A stretch of DNA of 64,000 nt, taken from NCBI GenBank assembly GCA_035505655.1, contig DATJQP010000100.1, positions 1 through 64,000 on the forward strand. Direction: 5' to 3'. Origin of the DNA: JAGVPT01 sp035505655. Lineage in GTDB: Bacteria; Bacteroidota; Ignavibacteria; UBA10030; UBA8401. A program made the position numbers and the translations under genes. Under the pieces are notes generated by a model, which did not search any database, was not told where the DNA came from, and saw nothing but the letters and a program-made list of their open reading frames with translations. This document shows positions 1-7,676 of this stretch, piece by piece; the stretch's first letter is position 1; each line of letters opens with the position of its first letter.

Positions 1-427
1 CGTACATGAAATAAATGAGGGCGACGGCGGCGAAGGCGGTCGCCACGACGACGGCGACCGTCCGCTTGTCGTTCTGTCGGATGAAGTCGGGCTTACCGCC
101 GGGCGACGGAGGCGAAGCCGGAGCTTCGGGTATCGCCGGAGTAGCCGGTCCGCTGTATCCGGAGCCGATCATCGCTCCCTGTTCGACCGAGTACTTCCCT
201 CCCACCATGACGTCAAATTTTCTCAGCACCGCGTCCGGCTGAAGTCCCACGATGAGGGCGTATTCCCGGATGAAGGCCCTGATGTAAGTCTGCGGGAGGA
301 TCTCGAAGGAGCCTTGTTCGATCGCTTCGAGGTACTTCACGTTGATGTGGGTCTTGCGCGAGATGTCGGCGAGGGAGATATCTTTCGCGACCCGCTCCTT
401 TCGGAGTTCCTCGGAGAAGGTGTTCAT
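1..427 (-). CDS. RodZ-like HTH membrane protein (C-terminus cut by window edge)
   Basis: The minus-strand frame opens at an ATG at 427 and stays open to base 1, giving 142 residues without a stop, so the C-terminus lies outside. Residues about 5-70 read as a cytoplasmic helix-turn-helix of the HTH_25/RodZ type (ADISRKTHINVKYLEAIEQG, then a PQTYIRAFIREYA segment). A Pro/Ala-rich linker follows near 92-112, and a membrane helix begins at about 121 (VAVVVATAFAAVALIYF). Known family role: RodZ links MreB to the envelope in rod-shaped cells; mreB and mreC are present at 25071-27110. The missing C-terminus leaves other HTH_25 membrane proteins possible. A perfect palindrome (GAGCTATAGCTC, 453-464) lies upstream. 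Confidence 0.75.
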   Translation of the reverse strand, partial: MNTFSEELRKERVAKDISLADISRKTHINVKYLEAIEQGSFEILPQTYIRAFIREYALIVGLQPDAVLRKFDVMVGGKYSVEQGAMIGSGYSGPATPAIPEAPASPPSPGGKPDFIRQNDKRTVAVVVATAFAAVALIYFMY

Positions 428-670
428 CGTGTACGGAAATAGTGGAGGACGGGAGCTATAGCTCTAGTGCAAAGGTCAAAATGTAAAGCGGAAACGGCAA
501 TTTCTGGATACAACATAATGAGAGATGAGAAGGATTGCAAGAGGGAAGAAGGACCTTTGGCTCGAAGTCTCCGGGATGAAGGTCATTGCGAATCCCGACG
601 TTGTTGTCGGGGCGAAGCAATCGCCTGGATTCAGCGTAGCTCTTTGGGAAGCGCGAAGGGGCTTGAAGGC

Positions 671-2908
671 CTATTCCTTCCCGTTCTCATCGAGAACCTC
701 CCGGATCTTCCGGGAGAGATCCTCGATCTGATACGGTTTCTGCAGGAACCCGTCGACCTTTCTTGCGAACGAGTCTTCGCCGAGGATGGTGTCGCTGTAG
801 CCGCTGGAGATGATGACCTTCGCCTTCGTCTTGAGGTGTCGGATCCTCTCGAAGACTTCCTTTCCCCCCATCTCGGGCATCGTCATATCGAGAAGGACAA
901 GGTCGAATTTCTTCTTTTTCGCGAGGATGTCGAGGGCCTCCTTCCCGCTTTTCGTCGACTGGACCGAGTATCCAAGGTCGATGAGCATCGCGCTGATCGT
1001 CGAGCGGACAATCTCTTCGTCGTCGACGACGAGGATGTTTTCCTTCCCCCCGACGATCCGCTTGTCGACGTTCGAAGGCCTCGCAACGAACGATTCGGGG
1101 AGGCGGGGGAGGAGGATCGTGAACGCCGTACCCTTCTGCAGTTCACTCTGGACCGAAATGTAGCCCCCATGCCCGTTAACGACGCCGTAGACGACCGAAA
1201 GACCCAGCCCGGTTCCCTTCCCCTGCTCCTTCGTTGTGAAGAATGGCTCGAACATCCTCTGCTGCACCTCCCGGCTCATGCCGGCTCCGCTGTCGACGAC
1301 CCTGATCGAAACGTAGCTGCCGCTCCGTGTTTCCCCGGGAACCGTTCCGCGATCGTGGTCGGAATACTGAACCGTCGACGTCTCGATCGTGAGCGTGCCC
1401 CCCTCGGGCATCGCGTCGCGCGCGTTGATGAAAATGTTGAGGAGGGCCTGCTGGATCTGCCCCTCGTCTCCGTTGACGACGACGAGATTTCTGGTAAGGT
1501 TCTTGACGATCGAGATGTTCGGGTTGACGCTCCGCTCGAAGAGATGGATCGTCTCGTCGAGGATGGCATGGATATCGACCGGGTGGATCTCGACGCTGCT
1601 CCTCCGGGCGAACGTGAGGAGCTGACGGGTGAGGGATGCGCCCCGCTTTGCGGCGGTCTCGATGATCTCGACGAAGGGAAACCACTTGTCGCTTTCGCTC
1701 ATCCGTCGCCGCATGATGGAGGACGATCCGAGGATCGAGGCGAGGATGTTGTTGAAATCGTGCGCGACTCCCCCGGCGAGGTTGCCGATGCTGTCGATCT
1801 TCTGCGCCTGCATGATCTTCTGCTCGAGCTTTTTCTTCTCGGTGATATCCCGGACTACGCAGCGCATGAGGATCGGCACGTGGTTGTCGTCGTAGACGAG
1901 GGAGGTGTTGACGCTGACGTCGATGACGACCCCGTCCTTCTTCACCATCTGCTCCTCCATCCCTCTGAACTCGTGCCCGTTCTCGAACGCCTTGAGGAGG
2001 GTCTCGAGGACATTGAGCCGGTATTCCTGTGGATAGAGGCGCGTCAGCGGGTGACCGGTGATCTCGTGCTTCTGGTAGCCGAGCGTCTCCGCCTCCGTCT
2101 GATTGCAGGAGATGATCATTCCCTCCCGGTTGACGAGATGATACATGTCCGGCGAGTGCTCGAAGAGGTCGGCGTACTGCTGTTCCGATTTTCTCAGCCG
2201 GTCGAACAGGTGGGCGTTGTTGAGGGCGACGTTGATATGGTTCCCGAAAGCGGCGATGAGGTCGACCTGACGCTCGGAGAAAAATCCCTGGACTGTCGTT
2301 GCCAGAAGAAGCACCCCGGCAAACTGGTCGGCGGCCCGGAGCGGTACCGAGACCCACGAGAGGATTCCAGCCCTCGCCACCTCCGGGTCGATGAACGGGG
2401 CGTCGGTGGCGACTCCTTCCTTCTGCGTATGGATCTTCTGGATCCACGGGATCGTCTCGATGTTTGCCAGGGCGCCGGCATTGAAGAAATTGAACGATCC
2501 GCCGGTGGAGTTGCGGAGTTCCAGCTTCTTTCCGTCGACGGTGTAGAGCCAGCCGTACTCGGTTCGCGCGAGCTCGACGACTTTCTGGAGCATCGTGCTG
2601 AGGAGGTAGTCGAGGTCGATCGACTGGTTCACCGACTCCGCCGCCCGGTTGAGCGCCTCGAGCTCGTGCTTCTGCGCCTCGAGCTGGCGGCCGTACTTCA
2701 GCGAGAAATAGACGCTCGCGAACCCGATGATGCCGACGGTAATGATGCTGATGAAATCGAAGGGGGTGAGGGTGAGCTTCAGGACGATGTTGGCGGTGAT
2801 GATCGTCACCATGATGACGACGACGGCCGTCGACGCAACCATCTGCGCCTGCTCGACGAGCCCGAGGCTCTGCGTGAAGGTCCTGAGTCGCTTGAAGAAA
2901 TTCTTCAT
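671..2908 (-). CDS. Membrane-anchored hybrid sensor histidine kinase (GAF-PAS-HisKA-HATPase-REC)
   Basis: A 745-aa protein. Two N-terminal membrane helices lie at about 24-45 and 52-70, then a GAF domain (about 90-235), a PAS domain (about 242-357, ending in RDITEKKK), and a dimerisation/phospho-acceptor helix with H383 in GGVAHDFNN. The ATPase domain shows its N box (ALLNIFINARDAMPEGG) and GTGLGLS. A C-terminal receiver begins at about 632 (LVVDDEE, LLDMTMPEMGG, QKP). It is a hybrid kinase able to relay phosphate internally; the signal is unknown, and GAF plus PAS suggests a small ligand or redox input. It starts 24 bases after the receiver gene at 2933-4018 and probably shares its transcript, making that protein a likely partner. 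Confidence 0.93.
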   Translation of the reverse strand: MKNFFKRLRTFTQSLGLVEQAQMVASTAVVVIMVTIITANIVLKLTLTPFDFISIITVGIIGFASVYFSLKYGRQLEAQKHELEALNRAAESVNQSIDLDYLLSTMLQKVVELARTEYGWLYTVDGKKLELRNSTGGSFNFFNAGALANIETIPWIQKIHTQKEGVATDAPFIDPEVARAGILSWVSVPLRAADQFAGVLLLATTVQGFFSERQVDLIAAFGNHINVALNNAHLFDRLRKSEQQYADLFEHSPDMYHLVNREGMIISCNQTEAETLGYQKHEITGHPLTRLYPQEYRLNVLETLLKAFENGHEFRGMEEQMVKKDGVVIDVSVNTSLVYDDNHVPILMRCVVRDITEKKKLEQKIMQAQKIDSIGNLAGGVAHDFNNILASILGSSSIMRRRMSESDKWFPFVEIIETAAKRGASLTRQLLTFARRSSVEIHPVDIHAILDETIHLFERSVNPNISIVKNLTRNLVVVNGDEGQIQQALLNIFINARDAMPEGGTLTIETSTVQYSDHDRGTVPGETRSGSYVSIRVVDSGAGMSREVQQRMFEPFFTTKEQGKGTGLGLSVVYGVVNGHGGYISVQSELQKGTAFTILLPRLPESFVARPSNVDKRIVGGKENILVVDDEEIVRSTISAMLIDLGYSVQSTKSGKEALDILAKKKKFDLVLLDMTMPEMGGKEVFERIRHLKTKAKVIISSGYSDTILGEDSFARKVDGFLQKPYQIEDLSRKIREVLDENGKE

Positions 2909-2932
2909 CGAGTCACCGGCATTGGTGCTGGG

Positions 2933-4018
2933 TCAGATCTTCGGAACCTGCTTGATCCTCTTGATCTCGCGGGAGCGTTTCAGTTTCCCCTCGATCGTCG
3001 CGATGAGCATCTCGGCGTCGAACGGTTTCGTAAGGTAGTCGTCGACCCCCATCTGCTTCCCCGCGCGGATGACGATGTCCTGGTCGAGCCCGCTCATGAA
3101 GATGAAGGGGACGTCGATGAGCCTGTCGATGGCCCTGAATTTCTCGAAGAAGGTGAACCCGTTCATCTTCGGCTTCACGAAGTCGATGTCGCAGACGACG
3201 ATGTCCGGGGTGACGCTCTCGAGCACCTTGAGGCCGTCCTCCCCGGAATTGACCGCGACGCAGGTGAAGCCGGAATCGGAGAGAAGGTCTTTGACAACGC
3301 TGAGGAAGGCGTTGTCGTCGTCGAGGAGAAGGACCGTCCCCTTCACCTTCAGCGATTGGAGGAACTGGTTGATCTTCTCTTCAACGCTGAGATGCTCCTG
3401 GTCGCTGATCCTGAAGCGCTTGCGGATATCGACGAAGGAAGTGATGCCGAGCCTCCACGCCTCCCTGATGGCGTTGAGGTATGCTTCGATCCGCACCTGC
3501 CGCTCGATCTCCGTGTGTTCCTTCTCCGTGATGGCAAAGGTCTCCGTCATCGAGTCGATCTGCGACTGCTCGTCGACCGTCACGTTCCCGTCGGCCCAGA
3601 TCTCGGTAAGGAGTGTACGGTACGCCTCGAGCGCGGCGGGAGAATGAGGGAGATGAAGAGCGGAGGCACTCCTCGGCTTCGTTCCCGGAGCGGGGGGAGG
3701 CGCAACGGGGGGCGTTTTCTTTTCAGCGACGACTTCGGCGGTCTCGTGGCTCTTCTTCTTTTCGGCTACCGGCGTAGGTTTCGGAGGAGGCGCTGCCTGT
3801 GCCTGCTTCTCCGCCATCGCCCGCTCTTTCGCCTCGGCCTCTTTAAGGGCGAGAATGCGTTCGCGGTAGGCCCGGGCGTAGACGTTCCTCTGCTCGATAC
3901 CGAAGACCTTGTCGATGAACCCGAGGGCTCCGTCGAGGTTATTTTCCTTGATCGCCCGGTCGGCCGATTTCAGCAGCTCGCTGATCGCGCGCCGATTGCT
4001 GTCTGTCTCAATCGTCAT
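2933..4018 (-). CDS. TerB-like helical domain fused to a receiver domain (response regulator)
   Basis: A 361-aa protein. Residues about 9-58 form a TPR-like helical hairpin (AIKENNLDGALGFIDKVFGI), about 75-125 a Pro/Ala/Lys-rich linker, and about 127-220 an all-helical region whose WADGNVTVDE segment matches the aDG..s..E pattern of TerB/DjlA-like domains. Residues about 226-345 form a complete receiver: acidic pocket DDD at 233-235, phospho-acceptor D277 in VVCDIDF, S309 and K331. There is no DNA-binding domain, so output is probably by protein contact. It lies 24 bases upstream of the hybrid kinase and 24 bases downstream of the GHL10 gene. A paralogue with a degenerate receiver is encoded at 59840-61054. 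The TerB assignment is by pattern and needs a profile search. Confidence 0.85.
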   Translation of the reverse strand: MTIETDSNRRAISELLKSADRAIKENNLDGALGFIDKVFGIEQRNVYARAYRERILALKEAEAKERAMAEKQAQAAPPPKPTPVAEKKKSHETAEVVAEKKTPPVAPPPAPGTKPRSASALHLPHSPAALEAYRTLLTEIWADGNVTVDEQSQIDSMTETFAITEKEHTEIERQVRIEAYLNAIREAWRLGITSFVDIRKRFRISDQEHLSVEEKINQFLQSLKVKGTVLLLDDDNAFLSVVKDLLSDSGFTCVAVNSGEDGLKVLESVTPDIVVCDIDFVKPKMNGFTFFEKFRAIDRLIDVPFIFMSGLDQDIVIRAGKQMGVDDYLTKPFDAEMLIATIEGKLKRSREIKRIKQVPKI

Positions 4019-4042
4019 GAAAAACGAAATCGAAAGATGCCG

Positions 4043-5557
4043 TTACTTTCTACCCCCTTCAGCGAAGGCCGGTCCCGGCGCGAGAATGTTCGACAACCGG
4101 CTCTCGTTTCCCGCACGGTTCACGGCGGTGACCCCATAGTACCACCTTCCCCCTCCGGCGGACGTGTCGCGAAACACCGTCGTCCCCCTCCCGACGATCC
4201 CGAGGATACTCTTCGCATCGGCCGGGTCGATCCCGGCAATCGATGAACGATAAAGCGTGAACGAAAGGTCCTCCTCGTCCGCCGGGACCGGTTTCCACGC
4301 CAGGACGACATCCCCGTCCCGCTCTTCTGCCGATCGAAGGATCGGCTGCTGGGGGGTTGTCGTATCCTTCCATCTCATCGGCGGGACGAGCGCCCAATAG
4401 GGAAACTCCGCGGAGCCGAACCCTTCCGGCTCCTTTTCCATCTCCGAGGCGGAGAAGAAGACCATCCCGACCGCTCCCCGCTCGCGCGCCGCTTCGATCT
4501 CTTCATCAATCTCCGACCACCCGAACTTCTCCTCGAGTCCCATGAGAATTCCCGGGAAGACAGGCCTGTCGTACGCGACGCGGGAAGTCCACTCGCTCAC
4601 GAGAGGACCGAACGGATGCGTTTCGTGGTCCATGTCCCAGTAGACCATCGGGACGACAAAATCCATTTTCCCGAGTTCCATCCATCTCCGGACATCCTGA
4701 TAGACGCTGCTGTAGGCGGTCCATCCGCTCCCTGAGTACTTTCCGATCACCGACGCGGAAACCTTCACCCACGGCTTCATCGTCGTGATCGCGTTGTAGG
4801 CGCCGTACACGAAGAGATTGACCTGCTCTCGCTGCCAGTTCTCCCAGTCGAGGCGATTGGGGTTTCCTTCAAAACTGCTGAAGCGGGCGACACTGACCGG
4901 GTCGTGAGAGTAGCCGAGCTTCGGTGCATCCTCAGGATAGCGGACATAGTCGAACTGGATCCCATCCACGTCGTACCGCTCGACGATGTCGAGCGCCACG
5001 TTGATGATGAACTGCCTCGCCGCCGGGATGCCGGGGGAGATGTTCACGTAGTGATCGTTGAGCGGCATCGGCTTTCCGTTTGCGTCGCAGACGAGCCAAT
5101 CCGGGTGAGTGAGGTAAAGCGAACGGGGCGTCGTTTCGATCGGCGGTTTTTTCCCCGACCAAACCGGGAAGGTATTGATCCAGGCGTGGAGCTCGAGTCC
5201 GAGGCGATGAGCCTCGCGGAGCGCGTACTCAAGTGGATCCCATCCCGGGTCCTTTCCGAGCGTCCCGGTGAGGAGCTCCGACCAGGGCTCGAAGTGAGAG
5301 CGGTAGAGGGCATCCCCAGACCCGCGTACCTGGAAGAAGACCATGTTCAGCTTCGCCGCATGCGCTTTTTCAAAGAGCTCGGTGATTCGGGCCTTTGATC
5401 GGGCCGAATCGACCCCTGCGTACTCGAACCTCGAAACCCAGACACCCCGGGCCTCCCGTTTCCCGGAGTAGACTTCACGGCAACCGCTTATTCCGGCGAT
5501 CGAACCGGCGAAGAGCAAAGCACTGAGAGCCAGCTTCGGCAGAGTGACACTCCGCAC
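4043..5557 (-). CDS. GHL10-family glycoside-hydrolase-like lipoprotein with C-terminal FnIII-like domain
   Basis: A 504-aa protein from a GTG at 5557. The open frame continues to 5962, but that part overlaps larE on the same strand and looks non-coding. A GGAG lies 10 bases upstream of the GTG. The lipoprotein signal ends in ISGC with C26 as the lipidated cysteine. The core is a TIM-barrel-like GHL10/DUF187 domain (ARGVWVSRFEY, FFQVRGSGDALY, ELHAWINTFP, then DGIQFDYVRYP with conserved acidic residues). The last about 90 residues look like a fibronectin-III domain (VVLAWKPVP, FTLYRSS, YYGVTAVNRAGNES). A characterised relative, E. coli DigH, cleaves denuded peptidoglycan glycans; that activity is an inference here. 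Its place ahead of a receiver and kinase suggests an envelope-related operon. Confidence 0.85.
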   Translation of the reverse strand: MRSVTLPKLALSALLFAGSIAGISGCREVYSGKREARGVWVSRFEYAGVDSARSKARITELFEKAHAAKLNMVFFQVRGSGDALYRSHFEPWSELLTGTLGKDPGWDPLEYALREAHRLGLELHAWINTFPVWSGKKPPIETTPRSLYLTHPDWLVCDANGKPMPLNDHYVNISPGIPAARQFIINVALDIVERYDVDGIQFDYVRYPEDAPKLGYSHDPVSVARFSSFEGNPNRLDWENWQREQVNLFVYGAYNAITTMKPWVKVSASVIGKYSGSGWTAYSSVYQDVRRWMELGKMDFVVPMVYWDMDHETHPFGPLVSEWTSRVAYDRPVFPGILMGLEEKFGWSEIDEEIEAARERGAVGMVFFSASEMEKEPEGFGSAEFPYWALVPPMRWKDTTTPQQPILRSAEERDGDVVLAWKPVPADEEDLSFTLYRSSIAGIDPADAKSILGIVGRGTTVFRDTSAGGGRWYYGVTAVNRAGNESRLSNILAPGPAFAEGGRK

Positions 5558-5616
5558 GGCTCTTCGACTCCGTAAGCGAAGAGTTTTGACAAACCCCGCC
5601 GGGAGGGGAGAGAACC

Positions 5617-6513
5617 TCAGGGCTTCGCCTCCAGGTACGATTTCTTGATCTCGGGGGAGAGGACCTCGTTCATGCTGCCCGTTCTGTACCCCTGCAGGTC
5701 GAGAGTGACGTAAATGTATCCGAATTCTTTCAGCTGCCCGACGAGCGAGGCGCGAAACTCCGGCTCGAGGATCCGGTGGAATTCCTCGGTGCCGATCTCG
5801 ATCCGGGCGGTCTTGTCGTCGTGATGCCTCACTCTGAAATTTCTGAACCCGGCCCGCCGGAGGAGCGTCTCGGCCCGGTCCACTTTCGTCAGGTTCTCTT
5901 TTGTGATACCGAAACCGTATGGGAACCTGGAGGAGAGGCAGGCGAACGAGGGCTTGTCCCATGTCGGGAGTTCGAGGTGACGCGAGAGTTCCCTCACATC
6001 GTTCTTCGACATCCCTGCCTCAAGGAGAGGGGAGCGAACGTTGTTCTCCGATTTGGCTCTCATTCCCGGCCTGAAGTCTCCGCTATCGTCGGTGATCGAG
6101 CCGTCGGCAATCCAGGGAATTCCTTCGCTCTCCGCTATCCCGGTGAGTTTTCCGAAGAGCTCGGTCTTGCAGAAATAGCAGCGGTCGGGGGGATTCTCCT
6201 GGAATTTGAGAACGTCCGTCTCCTCCGTCGCCACATCGATAAACCGGGCTCCAAAACTTCTCGCCAGGCTCACCGCTTCTTCGTACTCGGCGGTCGGATA
6301 GGTCTCCGATTTGCCAATGACGGCGAGGGCCTTCTCTCCCAGGATATCGGTGGCAACTTTCAGAAGCAGCGTGCTGTCCACTCCTCCCGAATATCCTATG
6401 ACCACCGAGCCCATCTCCCTGAGGATGGTCCGGAGTCTCTCGTACTTCCCGCTCGTTTGCTCTGAAAGCATCGTCTTTCTCTCAAATGGTTTGTCGAAAA
6501 CTTTGCGGCTCAT
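5617..6513 (-). CDS. larE: LarE-type ATP-dependent sulfur transferase (three-cysteine form)
   Basis: A 298-aa PP-loop protein of the LarE family. LarE adenylates the pyridinium dicarboxylate precursor and inserts sulfur in synthesis of the nickel-pincer nucleotide cofactor. The PP-loop SGGVDS is at residues 42-47. C112 and C115 lie in RCYFCK and C192 in FACLSSR. Known LarE proteins are of two types: one sacrifices a single cysteine, and the other uses three cysteines to hold a [4Fe-4S] cluster; this pattern fits the second. No larA, larB or larC is in the window. The chosen ATG at 6513 overlaps the stop of the preceding small frame (ATGA). An ATG at 6471 gives 284 aa, closer to family length, and a GTG at 6540 is also possible. 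Confidence 0.88.
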   Translation of the reverse strand: MSRKVFDKPFERKTMLSEQTSGKYERLRTILREMGSVVIGYSGGVDSTLLLKVATDILGEKALAVIGKSETYPTAEYEEAVSLARSFGARFIDVATEETDVLKFQENPPDRCYFCKTELFGKLTGIAESEGIPWIADGSITDDSGDFRPGMRAKSENNVRSPLLEAGMSKNDVRELSRHLELPTWDKPSFACLSSRFPYGFGITKENLTKVDRAETLLRRAGFRNFRVRHHDDKTARIEIGTEEFHRILEPEFRASLVGQLKEFGYIYVTLDLQGYRTGSMNEVLSPEIKKSYLEAKP

Positions 6514-6735
6514 CGATCCGGATCCGGCGTGAAGCCCCACGAGCTGTGCCCGATCACGAAATCGGTCGACGGGGATTCCTGATACAGTCCCCGGTAGGTC
6601 GGATACCCGTCTGCCGGTTCGAATTCCGCCCTGAAGACAAAGGAGGAGTTGAACGATCGGCAGCCATCAACGTCCCTCGGCGCCTTGTCATCCTTCTCGA
6701 ACCTGGTTTACCACGAACAGGCACTCTCTCATCAT
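6510..6735 (-). pseudogene. Small gene between aroE and larE, broken by one frameshift
   Basis: An ATG at 6735 overlaps the aroE stop (ATGA). It reads MMRECLFVVNQVREG and then meets a TGA. The +1 frame has a TAA just upstream, then runs for about 60 codons with the usual high GC in third positions. This part contains GCRSFNSSFVFRAEF, PTYRGLYQESPSTD and ends in GFTPDPDR. Its TGA at 6510-6512 overlaps an ATG of larE. That second part has no ATG, GTG or TTG of its own. Coupling at both ends and good codon use suggest a real gene of about 75 residues interrupted by one extra base between about 6680 and 6700. It could be a genuine mutation, a sequencing error, or programmed frameshifting. No family recognised. 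Confidence 0.5.
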
Positions 6736-7592
6736 TGCTTCAACCCGTTCAACACAGCTTTCCGCGCAACATCCAGCGGGAATTCTCGCCCGGTCCATAG
6801 TGCGAATGCTCCGGCTCCCTGGTGAACGAACATCTCGACACCGCCGATCGTCTGTGCCCCGTCCCGCTTCGCCCTCCCAAGGAGGACAGTTTCCACAGGA
6901 TTATACACAATATCCACAATTATTTGATGATTTGAAAATCGGATTTCGTCAGGAAGAGGGGAGGCATCGTCCTTCGGCGACATTCCGACCGAAGTGGCGT
7001 TGACGATGAGTGAGGATTGGGCCACAACCTTGGCGAGGTCGCTCCTCTCGCCGAGAGCCTGAAAGTCTCCCTTCGGGAATTTTTTCTGGAAGTCGGCGAC
7101 GAGCCGGTTTCCCTTCTCCGAAGATCGATTGAAGACGCGAATGGATTTTGCGGCAAAGTTTCTGGCAAGTGTGTAGACAAGCGCCCGGGCCGCTCCGCCC
7201 GCTCCGAGGACGAGCGCCGACGCGCCGGCGATCTTTTCGGCTGCGGGGGAAAGCATCGCACGGATCCCCTCAACATCGGTGTTGAATCCCTCCAGCCTTC
7301 CTTCCCGGATCGCAATAGTATTGACCGCACCAAGGGCGGAAGCATCCTCATGAACGGAGTCGAGGAGCGGGATCACGAGTTCCTTGTAGGGGATCGTAAT
7401 GTTGACACCGGCGATCCCTCCTCTCCTGAGAGAGGCAATGAAGGAGGGAAGGAATTCCCCGGCGATGTCGAACAGGCCGTACTTGTAAGGGAGGCGGAGA
7501 TGCTCGAAGACCGCCGTGTGCATTGCGGGGGAGAGGGAATGCCCGAGGGGATGGCCCAGGACGCCGAAGAGTCGCTCCGAGTGAGAGTCCAT
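6732..7592 (-). CDS. aroE: Shikimate dehydrogenase
   Basis: A 286-aa enzyme for NADPH-dependent reduction of 3-dehydroshikimate to shikimate in aromatic amino-acid synthesis. The substrate-binding N-terminus has FGVLGHPLGHSLSP and NITIPYK with the catalytic lysine. A GAVNTI motif is followed by GFNTD, and the NADP-binding loop is VLGAGGAARA. The C-terminal half has NATSVGM, the DIVYNP segment and GGVEMFVHQGAGAF. Length is normal for AroE. It starts 21 bases beyond the hairpin terminator at 7613-7646 and seems to head the leftward operon with larE and the GHL10 gene. No other aro gene is visible. Confidence 0.96.
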   Translation of the reverse strand: MDSHSERLFGVLGHPLGHSLSPAMHTAVFEHLRLPYKYGLFDIAGEFLPSFIASLRRGGIAGVNITIPYKELVIPLLDSVHEDASALGAVNTIAIREGRLEGFNTDVEGIRAMLSPAAEKIAGASALVLGAGGAARALVYTLARNFAAKSIRVFNRSSEKGNRLVADFQKKFPKGDFQALGERSDLAKVVAQSSLIVNATSVGMSPKDDASPLPDEIRFSNHQIIVDIVYNPVETVLLGRAKRDGAQTIGGVEMFVHQGAGAFALWTGREFPLDVARKAVLNGLKQ

Positions 7593-7612
7593 GATGTCGT
7601 TGCCGTGAAATG

Positions 7613-7646
7613 AAAAAACCTAATCTCGCAGTTCAGGGATTAGGTT
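7613..7646 (-). terminator. Intrinsic terminator of the TPR gene
   Basis: On the minus strand a 9-bp perfect stem (AACCTAATC with GATTAGGTT, 12-base loop) is followed by six T. It lies 30 bases after the TPR gene stop and separates that gene from aroE. Confidence 0.85.
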
Positions 7647-7676
7647 TGGATGAAACAACCGCTCCGTGGAAACTAT

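Noticed and set aside
467..4246. Open frame of 1259 codons on the plus strand
   Set aside because: It is antisense to the kinase, receiver and GHL10 genes, is very rich in Arg/Asp/Leu/Val with no domain, and arises from the mirrored high-GC3 codons.
5558..5962. N-terminal extension of the GHL10 gene
   Set aside because: It overlaps larE on the same strand in another frame; the lipoprotein signal starts at the GTG at 5557.
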